From positions 26,436-90,435 of the forward strand of contig FMBT01000460.1 of assembly GCA_900095095.1 (NCBI GenBank): a DNA stretch of 64,000 nt, read 5' to 3'. A model generated the notes under the pieces. It was not told where the DNA came from. It did not search any database and worked only from the letters and a program-made list of their open reading frames with translations. Source of the DNA: Fragilariopsis cylindrus CCMP1102 (Eukaryota > Bacillariophyta > Bacillariophyceae > Bacillariales > Bacillariaceae). Shown here piece after piece: positions 1 to 9,959 of the stretch. The position numbers were made by a program, and so were the translations under genes. How positions within the stretch are numbered: the first letter of the stretch is position 1; each line of letters opens with the position of its first letter.

Positions 1-2
1 GA

Positions 3-592
3 TGTGCAGGAAGTGCCTATCATAATTCACTTTCTCCCGCTGTTTGCCAACAAGTCATATCAAGTTTCAAGGTAAGAAGAAAATAAATAATAGTATATAA
101 ATGTGTGTCCCGTTGGGGTTTTTTTCATAGTTTACGTCGTTATGTATATATTTTAGAACGTGTTCATCTCACCCCCTCCCTTCTCGCTATCGTGCCGTTA
201 TATAAATGATCTCTCTATCTCATCAGGTGGTTATGGGTGAAGACGGAACCAATATTGGAAGGAAAAAGATCCAAGCACTTCGAGATAATTCCAACTACTT
301 TCGTATGAGATTACAAGACATGGGTCTACACGTGTTAGGTCATTATGACAGTCCAATTATGCCAGTTATGTTATACAATCCAACAAAAATCGCGGCTTTC
401 TCACGTGAATGCTTCAAGCGTGGATTGGCTGTGGTGGTGGTTGGATTTCCTGCTGTACCAATATTAGAAAGTCGAGCAAGATTCTGTATATCAGCGGGTC
501 ATACACGCAAACAACTAGATCGTGCCTTGGAGGAGATCGAGGATGTTGCAGATATCCTCAAGTTGCGGTACAAAAGTTCAACTTTTGGGTAA
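3..592 (+). CDS. LCB2: Serine palmitoyltransferase subunit 2 (LCB2), C-terminal part
   Basis: This is the 3' end of a gene that begins before the window. Two exons are visible: 3-71 (whole codons from base 3) and 227-592. They are joined across a 155-bp GTAAGA...CAG intron in phase 0. The spliced product runs SLSPAVCQQVISSFK into VVMGEDGT, followed by DSPIMPVMLYNP, VVVVGFPAVP and ESRARFCISAGHT. These are the C-terminal blocks of the alpha-oxoamine synthase fold in LCB2. The enzyme condenses serine with acyl-CoA on the ER membrane, the first step of sphingolipid synthesis. The PLP-binding lysine lies upstream and is not seen. The Met at 206 is inside the intron and is not a start. Confidence 0.93.
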
Positions 593-914
593 CTAAAAGC
601 TAAGCTACAATGGCCCACATAGTTTTTCGGCTAACTCTAGCGATAAGAAACACGATGACCACAAAAAAGAAGCAAAATACGTCTTCTGTTTGTTTTACTG
701 CAATGATATCGAATAGTTATTTATTAAATATTCTGTTTGTTTAATTAATTTATATTGTTTGTATTTTAACGAAGAGAAGATCTTAATATTTATTATCTTT
801 TCCAAAATTGCTACTGTAGCTTTACCACTCTCGCTATCATTTTATAAGTTTGATAAATCAGAAAAGGTGAAAAAAAAAGTCGACCCCATTATTTGCCCCA
901 TTCCATGGAAAAAA
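593..914. other. Intergenic, convergent 3' ends
   Basis: This is AT-rich spacer between two convergent genes. It holds one copy of the TACTGTA motif (about 811-820) that recurs in intergenic DNA across the window. I see no gene. Confidence 0.5.
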
Positions 915-2060
915 TCAATCTTCCTCTGAGCTCACAGAAACGGAGCTATCATCACTACTTGTGCTACTACTAGTATCAGTATTATCATCGTCATCGTCAT
1001 CATCATCATCATCATCATCGCTACTACTGTCCCCGGTATTATATTGCGGTTCCTTCTTCTTATTGTTAACTTCAAGATCAGTAGAAGATAAAATACGACT
1101 CAATACCTGTATATCTTTTTCGGAACATCTATTCTGGATTTCCTGTATTATGTTCTTAGTAGCTTGTACAAAGATTTCCTTTTTAGCTTCCTCGATCGAG
1201 ATCGTATTTTGTTTGTACGACAATTTAGTTTCAATCGAAGACAACTCAATTTCTGCCTGTTGTTGTAACGATTGTTGCATCTGTTGTTTCATTCCCAATG
1301 AATTCAATACAGCCCGTGCCTCAATTACTGCTATTTCACTTTCTTTATTTGTTGCTTTCATCTTGGCAATGTTTTCATACGTATTTTCAACATCTATTTG
1401 TCTCTTTTTCAATACCTTTCGTAGTTCTTTATTTTGTTCTACCATATATTCCCGTATAATTTCTTCATCAAATCCAAGTCGTAGTAGATGGTCGACTTCC
1501 AGTAACTCGTTCCCCTTCAGCTTTTCCATTTGTTGATTCTTGCGTGTATTTTCATTTTCTGATCCTAATATATCATCAACTCCATCATTTTCCCCGGAAT
1601 TACTACTACCTTTTTTTGCCTGCTCTAATTCATCGAGCAGATGTTTTGTTTCTGCTTTCAGTGCTTCGATATCATCATCATCATCATCATCGTTATCTTC
1701 TTCATCATCATCGTCGTCGTCATCATCTATGATAGTCATAATTTCTGTTTCATGTGGATTTTGAATTTCATCATGTGAGGATTGTAATGATGAAGGTTGC
1801 TGCTGCTGCTGCTTGGAGGTAATTGTTGTATTATTATCTGCGTCATTGTTATCTCTAGATTTTATATCATCGCGTGTTGTTGTTTTCTTCTTCTCGGCGG
1901 GTGATGAGGCAACATTATCATTGAGTTTCTTGCTCTTTTTCTTATGTTTCTTCAACTCAATGCTGTGGAAAGGCGTTGGGGTAAATTTGGAGGAATCATC
2001 CATCATAATTGTGCATACCGGTATCCTTTTCAATATGCCTACGAAGTCAACAACAACCAA
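915..2060 (-). CDS. Acidic coiled-coil protein, unknown function
   Basis: This single-exon ORF encodes 381 residues. I do not recognise a family. From the N-terminus there is a Lys-rich patch (KKHKKKSKK), a Gln run, a long Asp/Glu tract, then a Gln/Lys/Glu-rich region from about 170 to 320 with coiled-coil character (LLRLGFDEEIIREYMVEQ and onward). A second Asp tract and an acidic Ser-rich tail end the protein. The Met-Met pair at residues 18-19 (about 2009-2004) is a plausible alternative start, since the first 17 residues are hydrophobic and look non-coding. The poly-Ser ORFs on the other strand are shadows of the GAT/GAC repeats. A nuclear or scaffold role is possible but is only a guess. 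Confidence 0.6.
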   Translation of the reverse strand: MVVVDFVGILKRIPVCTIMMDDSSKFTPTPFHSIELKKHKKKSKKLNDNVASSPAEKKKTTTRDDIKSRDNNDADNNTTITSKQQQQQPSSLQSSHDEIQNPHETEIMTIIDDDDDDDDEEDNDDDDDDDIEALKAETKHLLDELEQAKKGSSNSGENDGVDDILGSENENTRKNQQMEKLKGNELLEVDHLLRLGFDEEIIREYMVEQNKELRKVLKKRQIDVENTYENIAKMKATNKESEIAVIEARAVLNSLGMKQQMQQSLQQQAEIELSSIETKLSYKQNTISIEEAKKEIFVQATKNIIQEIQNRCSEKDIQVLSRILSSTDLEVNNKKKEPQYNTGDSSSDDDDDDDDDDDDNTDTSSSTSSDDSSVSVSSEED

Positions 2061-2748
2061 TCAACCCCCTTCGTTGCTTCTATTGCTATTGTCTGTCTAC
2101 AATATGTACACGAGAATACTGTATTCTGAAAAAAAAAAATGAAAAGGTCGCAGGACCCTCCTCTCTCCTCTCGTGCATCTGGCGCGACAAAATATTTGTT
2201 AACGCGAGTGACTATTTTCAGTCACATAACATATTTCGTGTCTATTGAACTACAGTACCAGAAAGAACAGGAAGAGTTGCATGCTTGAGAAATAAGCGAA
2301 TAATACTCTGTACAGTAATTTTTCACAGCCGTTAAGATATACTTAAGATCTATCTAATAGTTTCGCTTTATAATTGGTCCATCTCTTAGTTCTAAACCTA
2401 TCGAATGCTCCGACGCTTCCTAATGCAATAGGAGTCGAGTCGCATGCTAGCGCTTCCTAATGCAATAGGAGTCGAGTCGAGTCACATTGCAGGAAAAAAT
2501 ACACCACATCCAGTTAAACCTTGAAAGTAAAAGTCCGAGTTGGTGCCTGGAGTCGCAAGTCATCAACAATAAACGCGACGGAATATTTCGTTCTCCGTTT
2601 TCAGTTGGGAGATTACCAGGTATACAGCAAATATGATTTCTTTCCATTAGACATGATTCTAAATTTCGTGTCAGTTCTTCTCATAAAAACAAAATAAGAA
2701 ACATAACCACGAATTTTAATCATAAAGCAAGGAAAAAATCTCCCAAAG
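2061..2748. other. Intergenic, divergent promoter region
   Basis: This lies between an upstream minus-strand gene and a plus-strand secreted-protein gene. It contains the short direct repeat annotated at 2414-2479 and TACAGTA motifs near 2250 and 2311. No coding region is supported. Confidence 0.4.
2414..2479. repeat. 29-bp direct repeat, two copies
   Basis: The 29-bp unit beginning CGCTTCCTAATGCAATAGGA occurs at 2414-2442 and 2451-2479 without mismatches, separated by 8 bp (period 37). It is a local duplication in the promoter region of the downstream small secreted-protein gene. Confidence 0.85.
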
Positions 2749-3261
2749 ATGAAGTTCGTTATCGCCTGTCTTTTCTTTACTTCATTCGCTCTCCTTTTGG
2801 TTGAAGCTCACGGCAACACCAAGTCCTTTCGAAAACTCAACAAGAAAAAAAGTACACCAAAGCGTGTCCTAGAGGACAAGGGAAGGCAAAAAAAAGGCAA
2901 GGGAGATACGCACTGATGATGAAATCAGTAACGGCAATGTTGATTGCAAGCCATGTGTGGAATGTTTAATGATTATCAAGATCAAGATCTGAAAGTTAGC
3001 AACGATATCAATGCGTGCGAACCCTATTACCCACAGTCGTTCCTGTTGTGTCCCAGCCCTTGCGAAGGTAGCAAGATTTGTGATGAAGCGGCGTCGAACG
3101 AGACAAGCCTTCGTACTTCCATCAAAAAAACTACTGCGTACCTCTTTCGATACACTCTACGATCAATTATGGTGGGAATTGTTGATACTTGTATCAATTC
3201 GTGTGTTCACTACATATCTCCCGATCACGGAGATTGCTGCGATTTCGGATGCATCGATTGA
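2749..3261 (+). pseudogene. Small secreted Cys-containing protein, frame-broken
   Basis: The ATG at 2749 opens a clear signal peptide (MKFVIACLFFTSFALLLVEA) followed by a Lys-rich stretch, but the frame stops at 2914. Similar-looking coding continues in the next frame (TDDEISNGNVDCKPCVEC, about 2900-2960), then back in the first frame to the stop at 3261 (for example CEGSKICDEAA and an ending CCDFGCID). A run of eight A at 2888-2895 is a natural site for the first indel; the second shift falls about 2955-2985. Intact, it would be a secreted protein of about 170 residues with paired cysteines. I recognise no family. It is either an assembly indel case or a decayed gene. Confidence 0.4.
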
Positions 3262-3514
3262 ACCCGTTAATATATTCTTACTTATGACGTGGTGAATTGT
3301 GTCACCATCCTAATGTGACCCTTTTCTATCGTCGTTTTGTTGTTGTTACATGTCCACCAAGAAGTACATCATCATCATTTTCGATCATCTTTTCAATCCT
3401 TATTTTTTTGTGGTAAATTTAAAAATATAAGTAAGATAATTGTTTCAGTTTAATTTGATCTTTCTTTATTCATACTTTCCATATTCTTGTTCACTAGCTT
3501 CCTCTTGTGAGACA

Positions 3515-5041
3515 TCAATTTTCTACTACAAAAGCATTCATCATAGGAGGCTGTGGTATCATATGTCCCGTGGACAAATTCACAATACAGCACCCAGTTA
3601 GTTGTACCAATCCAGTAGAAAGCGCAATAAACCGTACCGGGACAGTACCGGTCCCACCATTACCCGCAATTTCCTCTAAATTCTTGAAACTAGGACCGCA
3701 GACTGCAATACCCTTCATGTATTCCAGTCTAAATTGAAGCTGTGGTGTCATGTATTGATCCGAATGATTTACAACTAGAAAACTAATTTCATAGGACACC
3801 CCGAGCTGCATTTGGGTCGGTGGATTGATCGGTTCCACCGTGACTGATAATAATTCAGAAATCCGTTGCTCACCACCCATCATAGTTATAGCGTTACTAT
3901 TGACGCTGACCGCTTTAGCTGCGGCCTGATTAGCAACATCAACCGATAGTCCACTTCCTTGAACATGCACCACAAAATCACTCCCAGTTCCTTTCATGGT
4001 CGCTCCCGGATCTGTAGGATCTATAATTGGACGAACGACCGGACATATAACAGGCGTACTACCTATCCTACCCATCTCCCCACAAGCTTTTCGCCACGTA
4101 AACACTGCCTTTCCTAATATGTCTCCTGCCGCTATTCCCTTGATAGAGGGAACAGAAGAAGAAGATTGTGTACTAGTAGGCATGGTAACCTTGAAAATGT
4201 ATCGTTTGGAATCTCCTGGTTCCATACGTCCTGAATTATTCAATAGGTCTACTCCGCTGGAACGACGACTACTACTACTACTACTACTACTACTATTATT
4301 CTTATTATTGTTTGTGCTGCTGGTCTTCGTTTTCTTCCCGTCGATCTTTTCCGCTACGAGACCGGGTGCTGCATCAAATTCAGCCGAGGAAATTGTAAGA
4401 CCACCTTTTGCTTCATGACCATTATTTTGCAGGGAGATCGATACAAAGCACGATGAATCACCCACACGATATGTCAATTCCGATATGACAAGAGGATTGG
4501 TAACCTGAAAGCGATAAAATTTTCGTAGTGATTTCGGTGCACTCCCTCCTGTACCGCCGTAGGATACCTCGACACGGAGGATATGCTGTCCCGCTTCCTC
4601 CAATGCATGCGACACAATAGCATCAATACCGTCTTCAGGTAAAAGATCAATCCCTCCTGTCGCGTTACAATCGTCTAGTGTTTTGGATGCCAAATGCCAT
4701 CGTTGCGAGGGCGTTTGCAATTGAGCCGTGACTGTTAATTTTTTTACAGTCAATCGTTTCGAGACATTTAAAGCACCTAGATATGCCGTGAAAGTTTCAC
4801 CGACATGGATTACACCAAATGAATCGGGTAGACAAAGTGCAGAACTCAACAAGCAACTTCTAGAATTATTAAGTGTACCTGCTTTCATCATATCGAGCTC
4901 AGGTTTTTGTAATCTCATAACTTTGAGGGTAGGAACTGCCGATATTACCTCGTTCGTTGCAACGCTGGTAGCGGTAGTGGAACTCGCCGCCGCAGTTGGA
5001 GCATGCTGCTGTTGTGTGGTACGTGACGTCATGGTGGCCAT
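3515..5041 (-). CDS. TRAPPC13: TRAPP complex subunit 13 (TRAPPC13, DUF974)
   Basis: This single-exon gene encodes 508 residues. The N-terminal block LKVMRLQKPEL, then LCLPDSFGVIHVGETFTAYL, VTAQLQTPSQRW, EEAGQHILRVEVSY and LRKFYRFQVTNPL, matches the conserved order of TRAPPC13. The middle has a Lys/Asn/Ser low-complexity insert (about 228-258), followed by SKRYIFKV and AVFTWRKACGEMGRI. The protein is a subunit of the TRAPP tethering complex, acting in Golgi trafficking and autophagy as known from animals and fungi. The start at 5041 precedes a disordered Thr/Ala-rich leader of about 30 residues. It is divergent from the transporter gene starting at 6237. Confidence 0.88.
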   Translation of the reverse strand: MATMTSRTTQQQHAPTAAASSTTATSVATNEVISAVPTLKVMRLQKPELDMMKAGTLNNSRSCLLSSALCLPDSFGVIHVGETFTAYLGALNVSKRLTVKKLTVTAQLQTPSQRWHLASKTLDDCNATGGIDLLPEDGIDAIVSHALEEAGQHILRVEVSYGGTGGSAPKSLRKFYRFQVTNPLVISELTYRVGDSSCFVSISLQNNGHEAKGGLTISSAEFDAAPGLVAEKIDGKKTKTSSTNNNKNNSSSSSSSSSRRSSGVDLLNNSGRMEPGDSKRYIFKVTMPTSTQSSSSVPSIKGIAAGDILGKAVFTWRKACGEMGRIGSTPVICPVVRPIIDPTDPGATMKGTGSDFVVHVQGSGLSVDVANQAAAKAVSVNSNAITMMGGEQRISELLSVTVEPINPPTQMQLGVSYEISFLVVNHSDQYMTPQLQFRLEYMKGIAVCGPSFKNLEEIAGNGGTGTVPVRFIALSTGLVQLTGCCIVNLSTGHMIPQPPMMNAFVVEN

Positions 5042-6236
5042 CGTTGATCAGAAGAGTTTGTATAAGAGATTGTAAAGTATATATTTTTGTTTCTTCTTGC
5101 TTATTAGGTTGTGTTGCAAAAACTATTATGTGGGTTTACATCATTTCTACTGTACACTTGCAATGGATCACATTTTCAAACGGGGCGCACCACAAAAATC
5201 GTAATATTTGGAATTGTGCTTAAGTAAGCACACTACACCACGCAGCAGAATGTGACACATGGTGTAGTATTTTTCGATAAGTTTTAAATGGATTTTTGAA
5301 GCTTCCTTCGTGCGCCCCAGTTTTTGTACAAATCAGTCCCAGGTGAGCGTGACTAAAATATGCGTTAAACCCTATTATTTGTTACGCGCGATAAACACTA
5401 ATGCGCGCATAATTGTGAGACTCATGAAAAGGGGGAAATTATCCTGTGTTAACAAGCTTACTTACTCTTATTCGTTTAAACTCTTTTAAACTCAATTATT
5501 CTCCGAAAAACACTCTTTCACGCCAGAAACGCTTTAAAAACAGAATCTCTGTGCGTTAAGGTTTAAATTGATATATAACTTCATGGGGGCTGCGCGCACT
5601 TGAAATTTTGAAAATGTGATGCATTGCAAGTGTACAGTACCTTAGATTTGAAATATTTGTGAATCGAGGCCCCCTCTCAATCTTAGTCGATCGAGTCGAC
5701 ACATCCTTTTTTTCTTGGCGAGAGCATTGGATTTCCATGACCAACACCCAACAGCCAAGCACAAAGCCACAAACATATTATATCAACCAAACGACGACGC
5801 CCCGCGCGAAAATAGCGATATTTAAAATAAATAGCCGTTATGTTGTATCGGTGTTTCATATTATTATAATAATAAACACTATCCATCAAATTTTCGTTCA
5901 TCTAATGTACGAACAATACATTTACTTGATTACTAGTACCATATTATTTATTTTGTAGTGATTAGATACAAGGACACTAATCATAACAAAGAAATATAAA
6001 GAAATAAACAATCGGTAGGTAAAGACAATAGATTTTATGCGAAAGAGGAATATAGGAAATGTATATGATGTAGTTCGTATCCGTTACTCGTTGTTGATTT
6101 CAAGTCGAGAATCATACGTTCCCGTATTTATTATCCGCACTTTATTCTGAAATGTTTAATTTCATGGTATTACTTATCACTAACTTCTTCTTTCTTCATC
6201 TATACTGTAATGTAATGTAATAATAAATGCAGCATT
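5042..6236. other. Intergenic, shared upstream region of two divergent genes
   Basis: About 1.2 kb separates the starts of TRAPPC13 (-) and the Lsi2-like transporter (+). It is AT-rich, with short ORFs on both strands that show no family similarity or codon structure. I see no RNA gene or mobile element. Confidence 0.4.
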
Positions 6237-8158
6237 ATGACGGCTGTTTTAAAAATAAATTCTGCTGAGGCAACATCAAAGCCTGAAGCTAAAATGACAT
6301 TCTTTAGAAAATGGGGACCTACCCTTGTTGCATTATGCGCAGTTTTGGCCTTGAATATGAGTCTATTCGGACCTACTATGTCAGATATGCCTGAAATGTC
6401 TCAAAAGTCAATCAACCGACGAGCACTTGCCGAGAAGCGTACAGCTGATGTCTTGGCGATGGCCCCAACAGCAGCATCGGACCTGCGTTCTCCTCGTTCG
6501 CGTGGATTCGGTAGCCGAAATCTATCCTCCGAAGAGGGTGGTGTTATGGAATACACACGTCGCCGTCATCGATACCTTGGAGATTACGTCCACGTTGATG
6601 TTTCCGATCAGTTCTCTGTATTCGGTAAATGGACTGTTTCTATTATTTACTTCGCATACTGGGTATTCCTGATGTTCCCGAATTGGTTTCTACCAATCGG
6701 ACGTCCAGGTATTGCTCTTGGTGGAGGTCTTTCTATGGTGGTGTGGCGTTACATTCTTATGGTAACCGGACAGGGTCCATTCTTCGATGCTGAACGTGTT
6801 ATTATTCTTGAACCACTCTTCCTTTTGTTCGGTCTTATGCTTACCACCATCTATCTTGAAAAGATGGAACGTGGAGGTCTTTTTGATAAGCTTCGTGATT
6901 CTTTGGATGATCCAGTCAACTGGAAACGTTCTGCTAAGATTATGCTTATGTCTACTATCGGTTCGGCCGCTGTCATGAACGATTCCGTTGTTCTGATCTT
7001 TTCCGGAGTTGTTGTTGACTTATGTGTTCGTCACAAGGTCGCCAACTCTCTTCCATACTTGCTATCATTGGCAACAACAGCAAATACCGGATCCGCTCTT
7101 ACTTTGACTGGTAATCCTCAAAATATTTTGATTGTATCACTGATGTACGACGATATTAGTTGGATTGATTCGCTGCAAATATGGCGTTACCTGTCTTCGC
7201 GGCATCATCTATCAATGCTATTATGATGTTTGTTTACTACGGAGCTGAACTTTTCCCTGGTTCCTCTGGTGTTATGGAAAACGCCGGAATTATGTTCCTT
7301 GGTAACAGAACACCTGAAATGCTGGCCCAAGAACATGCTTACTATGCTCGCCAATCTGCAACCGAACCAGAAATTGTAGACGACAATGGTGGTTGGACTT
7401 TCTGGTCGAAACTTCAAGTTGTTATTATTGTTTGTTTCTTGATCTTCTTCGCATGCGGATTTGATGTTTGTGTTGTATCAATCACTACCGGAGCTATTCT
7501 TATGGTTATCGCCGCATACAAGCGTCAACATTATGACCCTAAACCTGATAACACTCAATATGACGTTGAAGGTAACCCACTTCCACCCAAGAAGACGTAC
7601 GATATGGATGGTAACGAGATCGAACCTGATGAGGAAGAACTTGTTACCGAGTCTGAAACTACACTAACCGAAGTTGATTACGGTCTTCTTATGCTTTTCA
7701 TCGGTCAGTTCTTACTTATTGGATCCTTTGATGATACCGGTGTTCCTCAAGCCTTTTTCGGTTTAAGTATGGGCAAGTGCGCTGACCAGATGACGGAAGG
7801 TGCATGTGTGTACTGGTTTGTCATGATTGTTACTATCTTGTCGAACGTTGCCTCCAATGTGCCAGTGTGTCAGATGCTTGCTGCTACGTTCCCATATGCT
7901 ACACCTTACGATTGGTTACAAGTATCATTCTCTGCAACCATCGCAGGAAACTTAACTATGCTTGGATCTGCTGCTAACATGATCGTTGCCTTCCAGGCCG
8001 CTAAGGTTGGTGACCGTACTTTCACATCTGAAAGACATGCACCATTTGGAATCCCTTCTACTCTTCTCAGTCTATACGCTGGTACTTTCTTACTAGCAAC
8101 TTTCCACTTTGCCCCAGAATGTTCCGAACGTCTTGGAACTTGTGAGGATGCTGAATAA
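6237..8158 (+). CDS. Lsi2/ArsB-type ion transporter (silicon-efflux-like), one frameshift
   Basis: This membrane transporter of about 640 residues belongs to the ArsB/NhaD/CitMHS superfamily. The N-terminal extension (about 130 residues) has one hydrophobic segment; the transporter core follows. Diagnostic blocks are LTGNPQNILI (about residue 290), SNVASNVPVCQMLAA and AGNLTMLGSAANMIVAFQA, which resemble plant Lsi2 silicon effluxers more closely than bacterial NhaD. The frame breaks at about 7167-7171: upstream reads SWID, downstream reads FAANMALPVFAASS, and one missing T restores continuity. There is no intron signal there. A charged loop (about residues 420-470) separates the two halves. 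In a diatom such a protein could export silicic acid, but arsenite or sodium transport cannot be excluded. Confidence 0.8.
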
Positions 8159-9959
8159 ACAAAACAGAAAGCAGACGCAAAAAAAATATTTATATTTATA
8201 TACCTACTTCTAACTGTCTCAATAAACTTAAAACAAAATATACTTATAAAATAAATACAAAAATATAGAAAAGATTACGTTATTGTTTAAGATATATCAC
8301 ATACATAAATCATTCACTAGCTAGTAGGCCTGCTAACTATAGAATGCATACAGTATGTGTGATGAAACACTAACATGACACAAGAAAGCTAGAGATTTCA
8401 CCGGAATGATGCTGTGGCAAGTTGCCAGGAAGAACTAGCAAAAGGGCTACTCTACTTACCAGTTCACACTGCAATACATATCAATAACTATTCTAGGACC
8501 CTACAAGAAGTTGACGTATCATTTCCGTGGATGCACCCACCCTAATAAACAATTGTATTTGTCAATTTTCTGGGGAAAATTTCAAGATAACTAGTCATAA
8601 TGATGGTTCAGTAATATTCTGTCATCATTCTTGTCACAAACACATTTCTACGTATGACAATAATACTGGTTGCTCAAGATATTGATATATTTTTATGATT
8701 CTTTTTGCTTACATTGTTGTTGTGAGTGTGTGAGAGAGAGTGTTTGACAACTACAGTACTAGAAAAGTACAAGTAGAGTAAAGATAGATGTGATGAAGCA
8801 ATGTGAGTTATATCTTGCATATCAAATGTTGGCTTAGTGTCAAATCTTTCTAGGAATCAAAGCTAAGATTTGCTTACACAGTGGACTCCTACGGCAATAG
8901 AGACGATCTATTTATTCCCTACTTAGGATGATAAGCGCCAAACAATTACCAATCACTGTAGCTTAGTTATTATTGTTAACCTCTGGGCAGAAAAAACCTC
9001 TCAGTCAACATTATCCCCATGTGCAACCTACCTACTGCACACTATTATCTGGAGTGAATTGAGTTTCTAAGTTTCATCATACTATATTTCCTGCTCTAAA
9101 ACCTTCCAAACTAATACTGCATACTTCTACAAGATATATTTCTTTCTTTGGATTTGCTTTGAGGCATTGTCATATTGTTGGCATTGGTATGAATAATGAG
9201 CAATCATGGTTCCAAATACATAGAATCAGTGCAGATACTACAAGAGGAGGAGGTCAATTCTTCCATTCTTATTCACATTTTTGTATCTACATGTGTTATT
9301 GCTACAGCCCAGCTAGAATCCCTTGCTCCAATTATTACATACAATGATTTGCATCTATGATTCATTTTTGTTGTAACCTCTGCTCTATAAACAGTACGGG
9401 ATGAGCAGCATTGTTCAAGCACACATGCATGCACATAACAAGTTGTGCATAAAAATGATGTGAAGAACCGTACAGCACTGACAGTAATGATGTAAATATA
9501 TATGTATGGTGCAAATACTGTTATGGTTATGTAGTAGTCTAGAATATGTTTTGTCTTTTGGGAAAATCATTAGGTTGTAATTTGGGGCTAAATCATTCCC
9601 ATATTTTTCTAGGCGTGGATACTCGACTATTTTAACGCGGACTAACTTATTAACAACCTGTAATAAATCTTTGTTGTTAGGCTGTTAGCACCGTGAAATT
9701 TTTAAGTTAAAGCAACTAACTTCAAACTCTACGAACATATGAACAGATCAACGAGGACCATGGCCAATGAAGGAAAAGAGCCAAGCTTAGCTAATCTCTT
9801 TCTGCTAGTCTAGATTTATCCCCTATTAGAAGAGAGAATACAGGCCATACGCACACCTCCTATAAAACAGCAAAAAGTAGAAATCGATCCATTGTTGGAA
9901 ATAGAGTAGAGGAACCAGATTTATTTTATTTTTATTTTCTATCATTTTCAAGTTTTCTC
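8159..9959. other. Long intergenic region
   Basis: These 1.8 kb of AT-rich DNA lie between two plus-strand genes. It holds the 3' end of the transporter gene and the promoter of the SANT gene. A CTACAGTACT motif lies at 8751-8760. The few short ORFs (for example about 9159-9347) have no recognisable content, and I see no transposon fragment or RNA gene. Confidence 0.4.

Noticed and set aside
961-1536. Ser/Leu-rich plus-strand ORF opposite the acidic coiled-coil gene
   Set aside because: It is the antisense of GAT/GAC repeats that encode Asp on the minus strand; the minus frame has the more protein-like composition.
7181-8158. A separate transporter gene starting at 7181
   Set aside because: The ATG is inside the conserved transporter core (NMALPVFAASS); the two halves are one protein split by a frameshift.
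9159-9347. 62-codon ORF in the long intergenic region
   Set aside because: No conserved motif, no neighbouring exon and chance-length in AT-rich DNA.
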